Part shown: piece after piece, positions 1 to 8,875 of the stretch
Layout: every line of letters starts with the position of its first letter
Numbering within the stretch: position 1 is the stretch's first letter
Assembly: GCA_035304485.1 (NCBI GenBank)
Contig: DATGPZ010000202.1
Coordinates: 1 to 62,500 of the forward strand
Source: ZC4RG17 sp035304485
Lineage (GTDB): Bacteria; Actinomycetota; Acidimicrobiia; Spongiisociales; ZC4RG35
DNA length: 62,500 nucleotides
Reading direction: 5' to 3'
The notes under the pieces: model-generated
What the model saw: only the letters and a program-made list of their open reading frames with translations
Databases searched by the model: none
What the model was told of the DNA's origin: nothing
Program-made: the position numbers and the translations under genes

Positions 1-543
1 TCGGTGTGCGCTGCGGCGGAGATGTCGAAGGGATTCGACCCGCCGCCGATGCAGCGGCTGTTGGACCGGTCGATTCGACCGGGTCTCGGAGTCGACACCG
101 AGCGACTGGCCCCGGGTGACATCTTCGCTCCGATGCGAGCCGCGATCTCGCTCCAGCATGCCCGCTACTTCGACCTCAAGCTGGCGGGCAAGGGCGGATT
201 ACCGAACCTCCTCAACACCCGGGAGGTGATTCGCTATGCGACCACAGACGGTGCGCGGGCCGTCGGACTGGCGGAGGTGACGGGAACGCTCACGCCAGGC
301 AAGACCGCCGACGTGATCGTGCTTCGCGCCGACCGCCCCAACATCGCACCGGTCAACGACCCGATCGGGGCGGTGGTATGGGGGATGGACACCTCCAACA
401 TCGACTGGGTCTTCGTCGCCGGCGTGCCCCGTCTCCGATCGGGCCACCTGGACGCCGACATCGATCGTGTACGTCGACTCGCCACCGAGGCGAGTAGTCG
501 CGTGGCTACTTCGGCGGGATTCGGTTCCGGAGTGCGGGCATGA
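1..543 (+). CDS. amidohydrolase, C-terminal part (5' end outside window)
   Basis: The frame is open from base 1, so the start codon and the N-terminal metal-binding HxH region lie upstream. The visible 180 residues align end to end with the C-terminal part of the amidohydrolase half of the fusion protein at 4697-7165. Shared blocks are 'GVDTERLAPGDIF' (versus 'SVDVETNVPSDMF'), which holds the Asp expected to bind metal in cytosine-deaminase/chlorohydrolase-type enzymes, and 'GTLTPGKTADVIVLR', the closing strand of the composite beta-sandwich. It hydrolyses a C-N (or C-Cl) bond of an unknown, probably heterocyclic, substrate. Its stop overlaps the next gene's ATG (ATGA at 540-543), so it belongs to the transporter operon. 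Whether it is itself fused to a permease upstream cannot be seen. Confidence 0.85.
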   Translation, partial: SVCAAAEMSKGFDPPPMQRLLDRSIRPGLGVDTERLAPGDIFAPMRAAISLQHARYFDLKLAGKGGLPNLLNTREVIRYATTDGARAVGLAEVTGTLTPGKTADVIVLRADRPNIAPVNDPIGAVVWGMDTSNIDWVFVAGVPRLRSGHLDADIDRVRRLATEASSRVATSAGFGSGVRA

Positions 544-1571
544 CCGCCACAGTTCGCAGAGCCTCTCGATTCGTCACCTCGCTGGTGGTGGGCTCCCGCT
601 ACATGCCCGTCTACCTGGCGCTCCTCGTGCTGGTGATCGTCGCCTGGATCTGGAGCCCGTCGACTCTGAGCAGTGTCTCGTTGCGAGCCATCGCCCCCTA
701 TGGGGCCCTTCTCGGCATAACCGCCCTGGGGCAGATGCTGGTCGTGATGACCGGTGGAATCGACCTGAGCACACCGGGCACGGTCACCTTGGCTGCGGCG
801 ATCATGGTGGGCGTTGGCCAGCAATCCGACGAGCGCATCGGAGTCGCCATCCTGACCGCCGTCGGTGTGGCAGCCCTGATCGGACTCGTCAACGGGATCC
901 TCATCGGCGGTCTCCAGCTCAACGCCCTGATCGTGACTCTCGCCATGGGCCAGGTCGTGATCGGCATCGTCAACCGGTATGGCCGCAGCTTTCCCGTCCA
1001 GAGCCCGGTGCCCCCGGCCTGGTCCGACTGGACGTTCACCCGCATCCTCGGCATCAGCCCCGTCTTCTGGATCGGAGCCTTGCTGACTCTGGGGCTCATG
1101 CTGGCGTTCCGCTACACAGCCGTCGGGCGACGTTTCCAGGTCGTGGGGGCCAACCCCGTCGCCTCCCATGTGGTCGGTATCCGCGTGAACCTCAACCGCA
1201 TCCTCGTCTACGTGGCGGCCGCGGTTCTGTACGCGGCGGCGGGGGTGGCCTACGCGGGGCTCCTTCGGACTCCGGGGGTGGCCGCCGCCAATCAGTATCT
1301 TCTCGGTCCGATCGCGGCGGTGGTCATCGGAGGAGCGTCGCTGACCGGTGGGCTCGCCAGCTCTCTGTCCACCTTCGTCGCCGCGATCTTTCTCACCGGC
1401 CTCAATCAGATGCTGCTGACTCTCGGTATGCCGAAGGATCTCCAATTCGTGGTGTTCGGCCTCGTGATCGTCGGGGGAATGCTGGTTTCGGGGGACCGGA
1501 TCATCAAGGCGGTGGAGCGTGTGCTCCGTTTCCGACGAAGACCGAGTCGACCGAAAGAGCAAGCGACCTGA
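540..1571 (+). CDS. ABC transporter permease, RbsC/BPD_transp_2 family
   Basis: 343 residues with about eight to ten hydrophobic segments, the usual size for ribose/simple-sugar type permeases. Diagnostic blocks are 'TGGIDLSTPGTVTLAAAI' near residue 70 (the GGIDLS region of RbsC-like proteins), the cytoplasmic coupling segment 'GRRFQVVGANPVASHVVGI' near residue 200, and 'GGASLTGGLASS' near 265. It starts with an ATG overlapping the preceding stop, so translation is coupled. It is the first of two permeases in the operon; the second is fused to an amidohydrolase, so the two probably form a heterodimeric channel for one importer. Family assignment is firm; the substrate is unknown. Confidence 0.9.
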   Translation: MTATVRRASRFVTSLVVGSRYMPVYLALLVLVIVAWIWSPSTLSSVSLRAIAPYGALLGITALGQMLVVMTGGIDLSTPGTVTLAAAIMVGVGQQSDERIGVAILTAVGVAALIGLVNGILIGGLQLNALIVTLAMGQVVIGIVNRYGRSFPVQSPVPPAWSDWTFTRILGISPVFWIGALLTLGLMLAFRYTAVGRRFQVVGANPVASHVVGIRVNLNRILVYVAAAVLYAAAGVAYAGLLRTPGVAAANQYLLGPIAAVVIGGASLTGGLASSLSTFVAAIFLTGLNQMLLTLGMPKDLQFVVFGLVIVGGMLVSGDRIIKAVERVLRFRRRPSRPKEQAT

Positions 1572-1665
1572 CATTCCCTGACCGGTCGGAAAGGAGATCG
1601 AAGCAGAGTGGCGGAACTCGAATGAACAACGAACCCATGGCAGAGATGCCGGTATGGAGGAGGAC

Positions 1666-3072
1666 ATGAAATCACTGAAACTGATCTGCGTGCTGGCGGT
1701 GCTCGCCCTGGTGGCGGCGGCGTGTGGCACTGCAGAGGACACGACGACCACGTCGGAGGAGGCCCCGGCAACGACGGCCGCGGCAGCTCCGACGACTGAG
1801 GCTCCGGCGACCACAGCTGCGGGTGGGGGTGAGACGACGACGACCGCGGCGGAAAGCGGAGGAGGGGACAATCCGCTGGCGGAGTACGGCGAGGATCCTT
1901 CGGCGGCGGACATGGCGTTGGTCGACAAGGCCCTGGGGCCGGTGGACCCGTCGGACGAGGAATCCTGGAACATCATCCTGGCCTCGGTGGCACGAGCCCA
2001 TCAGGATCTGGACCAGGCGACCATCGACAAGGCTCTCGAATGCTGGCGCGAGCAGCGCTGCGAGACGGGAAGCGGCGGCGAGCTCGTCATGGGTTATGCC
2101 GACGGTGGCGGTAACGACGTCAACGTCTGGCGCTCCGTCAGCCACATGGAGGCGGTCCTGCAGGCACTGACGTATCCCGAGATCGGCACGATCATCTCGA
2201 CGGCCGCCAACTTCAACGAAGACCCGGCCGTCCACGAGAACGACATCCGGTTCCTGATCCAGAGCGGGGTCGACTTCATCGTCGGTTACCCGGACATGGG
2301 GGCGCTACTGGCCCCCGTCGTTCAGGAAGCCGAGGCCGCCGGCATCCCCTACATCGCCTTCTCGGCCGGCTACGTCGGACTGCCCGGCCAGGAAGGTGCG
2401 CTCACCCCCGGTGAGGACTACACGTCGGTGGTGGGCGAGGACCTCTGTGCATTGGGGCAGAGCTTCGCCGACACACTCAACACCGGTGTGGGCGAGGGCC
2501 AGGTGGCTCTCCTCGGTGGTACGCCTGGCAACGCCCTCTCCCTCGGATGGCAGCGCTGCACGATCGACGCCTTGGGCGAGAGCCTGGAGTTGGTCAACCC
2601 ACCAGCGGACGAGAACAGCACGACGGGCGACACCAACTGGTTCAACCCGATCATCCCGGACATCTTCCGTGGCTTGCTGACGGCCAATCCCGACATCCGG
2701 GGCTACGCCTACGAGTATGCCGACGGTGTCCTCTCCGGCTTGCAGGCCTACGACGAGTTGGGGATCCCGGTCGAGAACCTCACCTTGGCCCTACGCACCG
2801 ATGAGCAGAGCCTCTTCTGCGACTGGGTCGAGCGTGACGAGCCGACGTACGAGATCTACTACTCGGCAGGCGGCAACTTCCAGTCGCGAGTTGGTGTCAC
2901 GGCGGCGATGCTGACAGTGGCCGGATACGAGGTTCCGGGTGAGATCACCGTGCCTCACGTGATGCGCGAGGTGACGGCAGACGACTGCGATCCCGACCGT
3001 CCGAACCCGGTGGTGTCGGGCACGTCGCTCGTCCCGGGTGACATCCTGGCCATGATGTTCAGCGGCGGATGA
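1666..3072 (+). CDS. substrate-binding lipoprotein of the ABC importer
   Basis: 468 residues. Signal peptide 'MKSLKLICVLAVLALVAAACG' style with a lipobox ending in AAC, then a roughly 45-residue Thr/Ala/Glu-rich linker, then a periplasmic-binding-protein type I fold (ribose/xylose-like, Peripla_BP_4). The start at 1666 is preferred over the in-frame ATG at 1654 because GGAGG at 1656-1660 is then a well-spaced ribosome site (5 nt). The linker is a low-complexity repeat of ACG/GCG codons, common in surface lipoproteins of Acidimicrobiia-like actinobacteria. The ligand cannot be read from sequence; the flanking amidohydrolases suggest an amide- or ring-nitrogen-containing solute. Confidence 0.85.
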   Translation: MKSLKLICVLAVLALVAAACGTAEDTTTTSEEAPATTAAAAPTTEAPATTAAGGGETTTTAAESGGGDNPLAEYGEDPSAADMALVDKALGPVDPSDEESWNIILASVARAHQDLDQATIDKALECWREQRCETGSGGELVMGYADGGGNDVNVWRSVSHMEAVLQALTYPEIGTIISTAANFNEDPAVHENDIRFLIQSGVDFIVGYPDMGALLAPVVQEAEAAGIPYIAFSAGYVGLPGQEGALTPGEDYTSVVGEDLCALGQSFADTLNTGVGEGQVALLGGTPGNALSLGWQRCTIDALGESLELVNPPADENSTTGDTNWFNPIIPDIFRGLLTANPDIRGYAYEYADGVLSGLQAYDELGIPVENLTLALRTDEQSLFCDWVERDEPTYEIYYSAGGNFQSRVGVTAAMLTVAGYEVPGEITVPHVMREVTADDCDPDRPNPVVSGTSLVPGDILAMMFSGG

Positions 3073-4700
3073 CCCGACGCGGTCCTGTGGGAGAGTCGAC
3101 GACCACCGCACCGGTTCTCGAACTGACGGGCGTGTCCCGTCAGTTCGGGGCGGTGCGGGCGTTGACCGATGTCAGCTTCGAATGCCGCGCCGGCGAGATC
3201 CATGCCCTCGTCGGCGAGAACGGATCGGGGAAGTCGACTCTCCTCGGGATCGCCTCCGGTTTCGTGGAACCGGACCGAGGCACCATCCACATCGGAGGAC
3301 AGCGCCTGCGGACGGACTCGCCCGCACTGGCCCGCAAGCTCGGGCTGGCGATGGCCTACCAGGACGGTTCCTCGGTCGGGATGGAACCGGTCAAGAACAA
3401 CTTCTATATGGCGGCGCCTCCTGGAAAACGCCCTCCGTACTGGCAGAGGAAGAAGTGGGCCCGGCGTCTATTGGCGGAGTTCGATCTCGACGTCGAGTTG
3501 TTCCCCGACGTGCCGGCAGGAATGCTCACGATGGCCGAGCGGCAGCTGTTCGAGGTGGCCAAGGCCCTCGTGACCGAACCGAAGGTGCTGCTCTTGGACG
3601 AGCCGACGACGGCCCTCGGTCCCGACGAGGTGGAAGCCCTTCATCGCACCATCTTGGCCTGCAAGGCCAAGGGCGTGGGCGTGGTCTATGTCAGCCATCG
3701 GCTCCCCGAGGTCCTCGAGGTGGCCGATCGGGTCACGGTGCTGCGGGACGGGCAGAACCAGGGAACGTTCGACGCCCGCACCACCACCGAGGCCGAGTTG
3801 GTGGAGCACATCGTGGGCCGGCCCTTCGAGGCCGCCTTCCCTCCCGCCCGGCCTTCGTTCGGCGAGCCGGAAGTGGTCCTGACGGTAGAAGGGCTCCAAG
3901 GCCAGTCATTCGGGCCGGTTTCCTTCGAGCTCCAGCGAGGTGAGATCGTCGGTGTGGCCGGGGCGGAAGGCAACGGCCAGCCGCAGTTGTTCGACTGCCT
4001 CGCCGGCCGGACGCCTCCGCGAGCCGGCCGGGTGGTCTGTGCCGGACGCGAACTGACCCTGGTGTCGACCCACGAACCGGTGGCGGCGGGGATGATGCTG
4101 CTGCCGGGAGACCGAAAACGTGAGGCACTGATGGGCGTGCTGGGCGTGCGGGTGAACGCCACCGTGCAGTCCCTGCGAAAGTTCACCTGGCTGGTTTTCC
4201 TGCGCCGTCGGACCGAGCGCCGCGCGGTGGACGACCTCGTCGAACGCCTGAAGATCCGCACACCGTCCCTCGAACAACCCGTCGAGTTCCTCTCCGGCGG
4301 AAACCAGCAGAAGGTGTCGGTGGCGAGGTCCTTCTTGAAGGAGCCCGCCGTCATACTCGCCTACGAGCCGACCCAGGGCGTCGACGTCGGGTCGCGGTTC
4401 GACATCTACGAGGCTCTCCGTGATCGCAGCGACGCCGGGGCCGCCATCCTCGTCAAGTCGAGCGATCCCATCGAGCTGTCCGGCCTGTGTGATCGGGTGC
4501 TGGTCATGTCGCGGGGAACGATCGTGGAAGAGATCCCCCGTGACGAACTCGACGAGGTCCGGATCGTCGAAGCGATCGTTCGCGGCCCGGGCATGTCCAA
4601 AGCCGCCCGATCCCCGCTCGGTGCCGCGATGCCGAAGGCGCCGTCGGCATCCAATGGCGACGCCGCGGTGCCACCGCGGGAAGGGAGCCATTCGACGTGA
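3069..4700 (+). CDS. ABC transporter double ATPase, RbsA/MglA-like
   Basis: 543 residues with two nucleotide-binding domains. NBD1 (about 15-250) has Walker A 'GENGSGKSTL', a variant signature 'LTMAERQLFEVAKAL' and Walker B 'VLLLDEPTTAL'. NBD2 (about 270-505) has the usual non-canonical P-loop of this family ('GAEGNGQPQL'), a good signature 'LSGGNQQKVSVARS', and an odd Walker B 'VILAYEPTQGVDVG' where Tyr replaces the expected Asp before the catalytic Glu. NBD2 is therefore probably the degenerate site. The ATG overlaps the preceding stop by 4 nt and its own stop overlaps the GTG of the next gene, so all four transporter genes are translationally coupled. Confidence 0.9.
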   Translation: MTRRGPVGESTTTAPVLELTGVSRQFGAVRALTDVSFECRAGEIHALVGENGSGKSTLLGIASGFVEPDRGTIHIGGQRLRTDSPALARKLGLAMAYQDGSSVGMEPVKNNFYMAAPPGKRPPYWQRKKWARRLLAEFDLDVELFPDVPAGMLTMAERQLFEVAKALVTEPKVLLLDEPTTALGPDEVEALHRTILACKAKGVGVVYVSHRLPEVLEVADRVTVLRDGQNQGTFDARTTTEAELVEHIVGRPFEAAFPPARPSFGEPEVVLTVEGLQGQSFGPVSFELQRGEIVGVAGAEGNGQPQLFDCLAGRTPPRAGRVVCAGRELTLVSTHEPVAAGMMLLPGDRKREALMGVLGVRVNATVQSLRKFTWLVFLRRRTERRAVDDLVERLKIRTPSLEQPVEFLSGGNQQKVSVARSFLKEPAVILAYEPTQGVDVGSRFDIYEALRDRSDAGAAILVKSSDPIELSGLCDRVLVMSRGTIVEEIPRDELDEVRIVEAIVRGPGMSKAARSPLGAAMPKAPSASNGDAAVPPREGSHST

Positions 4701-7165
4701 TCGAGCAGATCACCACCACCCGCGTCGACCGGGTTCGCCAGCTCGTGCGGAAGGTGGCGCGGAACGCGCGTGACAAGGAGAAGTGGCGCAAGGTCGTCCG
4801 GTTCCGCCTCTGGATGCCCGTGGCGCTCCAGATTCTCCTGATCGTGTTGCTCCTCGCCTATACGGGGTCACGTTTCCCCGGTTTCATCAACCAGGTCAAC
4901 GTCTACAACATCCTGCTCCTGGCCATGCCACTGGCGGTGGCCGCCATCGCCCAGACGCACGCCATCCTGGTCGGCTACCTCGACCTGTCGGTCGGGGCGA
5001 TGATCAGCTTCGGCGTCGTCGTCGCCTCCTTCCTCATCGGGTCGGAAGCCGGTGTCGGGCAGATCCTCCTGGGCATCGGCGCCATCCTCGGATGCGGCGC
5101 GATCCTCGGCCTGGTGAATGCCGGGCTGATTCGCGGAGTCAAGATCCCCTCGATCGTCGCCACCCTGGCCACTCTCTCGATCCTCGACGGCATCTCCCTC
5201 AGTCTCCGTCCCACCGCCCAGGGTGCCATCAGCTCCGATCTCGTCTCCGTTCTCACTGCGACGGTGGGGCCCGTGCCGATCGCCTTCGTCGTCATCGTGA
5301 TCGGAGCCGGGGTGCTCGACCTGTGGTTGCACGCCTCCGGATCGGGGTTGGCGGTGCGGGCTGTGGGCTTCGACGAGCGCTCCGCCAAGCGAGGAGGAAT
5401 TCGCACCAACTGGGTCCGGGTTCGGGCCCTGCTCATCGCATCGGTGCTCGCCGCGGTCGCCGCCTTCTTCGTCATGGCGAGATCCCCGATCGGCAACGCC
5501 CAGATCGGCGCTCCCTTCGCCCTCAACAGCATCACGGCCGCAGTCCTCGGCGGGGCCTCCCTGGCCGGCGGCCGGGCGACCTTCGTCGGCAGCACGGTCG
5601 CCTCGGTGCTCCTCGCACTGATAATCACGGTGCTTCCCTTCCTGGGACTCACCCCGACCGACGGATCCATGATCATCGGTGTCTTGGTCCTGTTGGGGAT
5701 CGTCCTCTTCCAGGCGGGGGATTTGAAGGAGCTGGTCAAGCGCAACTTCCGCCGCGCCCGCCGCCTGGTCCTGGGAAGCCGCATCGGAGAGCAAGCCCAG
5801 CTCCCCGCGTTCTACCCGGAAGGCACCGACTTCAACGTCGTGCCCACCAGCCGTCTGCTGATCCGAGGTGGCACGGTCCTCACGCTCGACGGCGAGCTCG
5901 GGGACATGCCGGGCGCCGACCTCTTGATCGAAGGGGACCGTATCGCAGCCATCCGACCCGGGATCGAGGCTGACGACGCGGAGGTGATCGACGCCACGGG
6001 AATGATCGTGATGCCCGGTTTCGTCGACACCCACCGCCATATCTGGGAGGGAGTCCTGCGCAACATAGGCACCGACGTGCCGCTGGAAGGGCGGACCAGC
6101 TACATCACCTTCGTCCTCCACAAGCTGGCTCCGGCCTTCCGGCCCGAAGACGCCTACCTCGGCAATCTCGTGTCGGCATTGGGAGCAATCGACGCCGGTA
6201 TCACCACTCTCCTCGACTGGTCCCACATCCAGGGCTCGCCCGCCCATACCGACGCCGTGGTCCAGGCCCTGAACGACTCGGGCATTCGGGCCGTGTTCGC
6301 CTACGGGTTCCCGTGGTGGGGCAAATGGGAGGAGCGTCAGCCGAGCTGGTTCGTACGCTGTGCCACCGAGCACTTCTCGAGCAAAGACCAGCGCCTCACC
6401 TTGGCCCTGGCGGCTCCCGGTCCCGAGTTCACCGACTTCGAGGTGGCCCGTGACCACTGGAAGCTGGCCCGGGAGGCCGGTGCCCGCATAACGACCCACG
6501 TCGGCGTCGGCAGCTACGGGCAGGACGGCAAGGTCCAGGAGATGGGGGAGGCAGGGCTGCTCGGCCCGGACACGACCTACATCCACTGCACCACGCTCAA
6601 CGACACCGAGATCCAGATGATCGTCGACAGCGGTGGGACGGTATCGATCGCCACTCCCGTGGAGATGATGATGGGACATGGGATGCCCCCGGTCCAGAAG
6701 TTCCTCGACCGAGGCCTCAAACCGAGTCTCAGCGTCGACGTCGAGACCAATGTGCCCTCCGACATGTTCAACCAGATGCGTTCCGTCCTCGGGTTGCAAC
6801 GTTCGCTGGCTCGCTCGGCCGGCAAGGATCCGGTCGGGATGCGGGAGGTGCTCGAGTGGGCCACGGTCGAGGGAGCCCGGGCCAACGGCCTGCTCGACCG
6901 CACCGGCACCCTGACGCCAGGAAAGCAAGCCGACGTGATCCTGTTGCGCACCGATCGGATGAACGTGACGCCGTTGCATGATCCCGTGGGAGCCGTGGTC
7001 ACCAGCATGGACACCGGAAACGTGGACACGGTGATCGTGGCCGGTCACGTCCTGAAACGGCACGGGAAGCTGTTGCACGTCGACTGGTCGACGGTGAGGC
7101 GGATGTCGGAGGAGTCACGGGACCATGTCCTGGACAAGTCCGGGTTCAAACCACCTCGGATCTGA
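4697..7165 (+). CDS. ABC permease-amidohydrolase fusion protein
   Basis: One uninterrupted 822-residue frame. Residues about 35-350 are a complete RbsC-type permease ('GYLDLSVGAMISFGVVVAS', 'GGASLAGGRATFVGSTVAS'). After a basic linker (about 350-385) residues 390-822 are a full amidohydrolase. Metal and catalytic elements are visible: 'GFVDTHRHIWEG' (HxH), 'ARITTHVGVG' (His), 'TYIHCTTLND' (His) and 'LSVDVETNVPSDMF' (Asp), the set seen in the TRZ/ATZ/cytosine-deaminase branch. The GTG start overlaps the upstream stop (GTGA). RbsC-like permeases end in the cytoplasm, so the enzyme should sit at the exit of the channel and could hydrolyse the solute as it enters. The substrate is unknown; a frameshift artefact is unlikely because no stop or loss of frame occurs at the junction. 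Confidence 0.88.
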   Translation: MIEQITTTRVDRVRQLVRKVARNARDKEKWRKVVRFRLWMPVALQILLIVLLLAYTGSRFPGFINQVNVYNILLLAMPLAVAAIAQTHAILVGYLDLSVGAMISFGVVVASFLIGSEAGVGQILLGIGAILGCGAILGLVNAGLIRGVKIPSIVATLATLSILDGISLSLRPTAQGAISSDLVSVLTATVGPVPIAFVVIVIGAGVLDLWLHASGSGLAVRAVGFDERSAKRGGIRTNWVRVRALLIASVLAAVAAFFVMARSPIGNAQIGAPFALNSITAAVLGGASLAGGRATFVGSTVASVLLALIITVLPFLGLTPTDGSMIIGVLVLLGIVLFQAGDLKELVKRNFRRARRLVLGSRIGEQAQLPAFYPEGTDFNVVPTSRLLIRGGTVLTLDGELGDMPGADLLIEGDRIAAIRPGIEADDAEVIDATGMIVMPGFVDTHRHIWEGVLRNIGTDVPLEGRTSYITFVLHKLAPAFRPEDAYLGNLVSALGAIDAGITTLLDWSHIQGSPAHTDAVVQALNDSGIRAVFAYGFPWWGKWEERQPSWFVRCATEHFSSKDQRLTLALAAPGPEFTDFEVARDHWKLAREAGARITTHVGVGSYGQDGKVQEMGEAGLLGPDTTYIHCTTLNDTEIQMIVDSGGTVSIATPVEMMMGHGMPPVQKFLDRGLKPSLSVDVETNVPSDMFNQMRSVLGLQRSLARSAGKDPVGMREVLEWATVEGARANGLLDRTGTLTPGKQADVILLRTDRMNVTPLHDPVGAVVTSMDTGNVDTVIVAGHVLKRHGKLLHVDWSTVRRMSEESRDHVLDKSGFKPPRI

Positions 7166-7244
7166 TCGACTACGGTGGGGGAGAAGGGACGTTGGGTTTC
7201 GAGCAGCCCGGAACGGGTAGCCGAACATCGGGAGTGATGACGTC

Positions 7245-7409
7245 ATGGAGCAGGCTGTTCTGACGCTGGGAATGTGGGTGCACGTGGTGCTCAACGCATT
7301 GGTGAGCTACCGCCACACACCGAATCCGATCTGGGGCGAACTGCGGGTCGCCGGGGTGGTACTCGTCACCGCCGCCGTCTGGGTGATCCTTTCGATGGTG
7401 GTGAACTAG
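7245..7409 (+). CDS. small predicted membrane protein, 54 aa
   Basis: An ATG preceded by GGAG at 7231 opens a 54-codon frame with two hydrophobic stretches ('LTLGMWVHVVLNALV' and 'VAGVVLVTAAVWVILSMVV') separated by a short polar loop. It lies 79 nt after the fusion gene and fills most of what would otherwise be a 312-nt gap before 7478. I do not recognise a family. The hydrophobic periodicity and plausible ribosome site support a gene, but the frame is short. Confidence 0.4.
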   Translation: MEQAVLTLGMWVHVVLNALVSYRHTPNPIWGELRVAGVVLVTAAVWVILSMVVN

Positions 7410-7477
7410 GCGAGCCGGCCGTGGATGCGGCCGTAGACTCTCCCGCATGGGCTGCAGGCCGGTTGCGGCGCTCTGAA

Positions 7478-8827
7478 ATGCAGGTGCCGCCCGAAACGCG
7501 ATACGTCAAATTGGACGCGGGATACGTCGGGTACCAGACGTTCGGCCATGGCCCACCCGCCTGTCTGTTCGTGACCAATTGGCTCCAGAACCTGGACGTC
7601 ATGTGGGCGGAGCCGACCATCGCTCGCTACTTCCGGCGTCTTTCCTCGTTCAGTCAGGTTGTCTGCTTCGACAAGCGAGGTTCGGGGATATCGGACCCCG
7701 TTCCCCTCGACTCCATACCCTCTCTCGAGACGTGGATGGACGACGCCGTCCGGGCGCTGGACGCCTCCGGGGTCGGAAGGGCAGCGGTGATCGGCGACAC
7801 CGAAGGTGGTCCCATGGCGATGATGCTCGCCGCCACCTTCCCGGAGAGGGTGACGCACCTGGTCCTGGTGAACACCTTCGCCCGCTGGCGCCGGGCCGAC
7901 GACTACCCGATCGGGATGCCGGACGGGACCTGGCACAAGCTGGTGGACCGATACGAGCAGCACTGGGGTCAGACCTCTGAGATCCTCTCCCTGACCGCCC
8001 CTTCGATGAGCAACGACGGACGGTTTCGCGATTGGTTTCTCCGATACCAACGTCTGTCGATGCCGCCGGCTGCGGCCACCGCCATGTACCGGTGGGTCAC
8101 GACCCTGGATGTGAGGCCGCTCCTGCCCCTGATCCGTGTCCCCACGTTGGTGATCCACCGAAAGACATCGCCCCACTACCGGCTCCCCTTCGGCCAGTAT
8201 CTCGCCGATCACATCCCGGGGGCGACGCTGGTGGAGATCCCGGGAGGTGACGGGTTCCCGTTCAACGCCGGAGACGTCACTCCGATCCTCGACGAGATCG
8301 AGCGCTTCCTGACCGGGAGCCGCAGCGAACCGGTCCTCGACCGGATGCTGGCCACGATCCTCTTCACCGACATCGTCGACTCGACCCGGATCGCAGCCGA
8401 CAGGGGAGACGCAGCATGGCTCGAGTTGCTCCGCCGGCACGACGAGATCGTGAGCGAGCACCTCGACCGCTATCGGGGACGGCAAGTGAACTACACGGGC
8501 GATGGGGTCGTCGCCGTGTTCGACGGTCCGGCCCGGGCCGTGGTCTGCGCGGCGCGCCTCCGAGAAGCGCTCGCCCAGATCGGGATCACGGTGCGCATCG
8601 GCCTCCATACGGGAGAATTCGAGCTGAAAGACGACCAGATCGCCGGCCTCGCCGTCCATCTGGCGGCCCGAATCATGGCGGCCGCCGGACCGGGCAGGAT
8701 CTTCACATCCGGGACGGTTCGGGATCTGGTGCTCGGCTCGGGGATCGAGTTCGGGGCCGCCGGCGAGCACGAACTCAAAGGCGTTCCGGGCCGCTGGCCC
8801 CTGTTCGAGCTGTTGTCGATCCCGTAG
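7478..8827 (+). CDS. alpha/beta-hydrolase fused to class III adenylate/guanylate cyclase
   Basis: 449 residues. Residues 1-275 are an alpha/beta-hydrolase and residues about 285-449 a class III cyclase catalytic domain: 'TILFTDIVDSTRIA' (first metal Asp), 'YTGDGVVAVF' (GDG, second metal Asp), 'RIGLHTGEFELKDDQIAG'. This architecture is frequent in Actinobacteria. The hydrolase nucleophile elbow reads 'GDTEGGPMAMM' where relatives I recall have GxSEGGP, so the nucleophile Ser is Thr here; the hydrolase half may be a ligand sensor rather than an enzyme. The start is set at the ATG at 7478, where the homologous sequence begins; the more upstream frame has no domain similarity. No clear ribosome site is visible. 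Confidence 0.85.
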   Translation: MQVPPETRYVKLDAGYVGYQTFGHGPPACLFVTNWLQNLDVMWAEPTIARYFRRLSSFSQVVCFDKRGSGISDPVPLDSIPSLETWMDDAVRALDASGVGRAAVIGDTEGGPMAMMLAATFPERVTHLVLVNTFARWRRADDYPIGMPDGTWHKLVDRYEQHWGQTSEILSLTAPSMSNDGRFRDWFLRYQRLSMPPAAATAMYRWVTTLDVRPLLPLIRVPTLVIHRKTSPHYRLPFGQYLADHIPGATLVEIPGGDGFPFNAGDVTPILDEIERFLTGSRSEPVLDRMLATILFTDIVDSTRIAADRGDAAWLELLRRHDEIVSEHLDRYRGRQVNYTGDGVVAVFDGPARAVVCAARLREALAQIGITVRIGLHTGEFELKDDQIAGLAVHLAARIMAAAGPGRIFTSGTVRDLVLGSGIEFGAAGEHELKGVPGRWPLFELLSIP

Positions 8828-8863
8828 ATGACGAGGAGAGACCGGTCTCGACCGTCGTGCAGG

Positions 8864-8869
8864 TAGCCT
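8864..8869 (+). promoter_or_regulatory. -10 box of leaderless promoter
   Basis: TAGCCT lies 6 nt before the GTG at 8876, placing the transcription start on the start codon. No Shine-Dalgarno sequence is present. Confidence 0.5.
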
Positions 8870-8875
8870 TCGCAG

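Noticed and set aside
1735..1870. Thr/Ala/Glu-rich stretch as a possible frameshift
   Set aside because: It is a typical flexible linker after a lipobox, and the reading frame stays intact into the binding domain.
4868..7078. 736-codon open frame on the minus strand
   Set aside because: Antisense to the permease-amidohydrolase gene. Composition is Asp/Gly/His/Arg-rich without domains, as expected from the complement of a high-GC gene. The same reasoning applies to 234-1976, 7406-9055, 17865-19559 and 45795-47795 on the minus strand.
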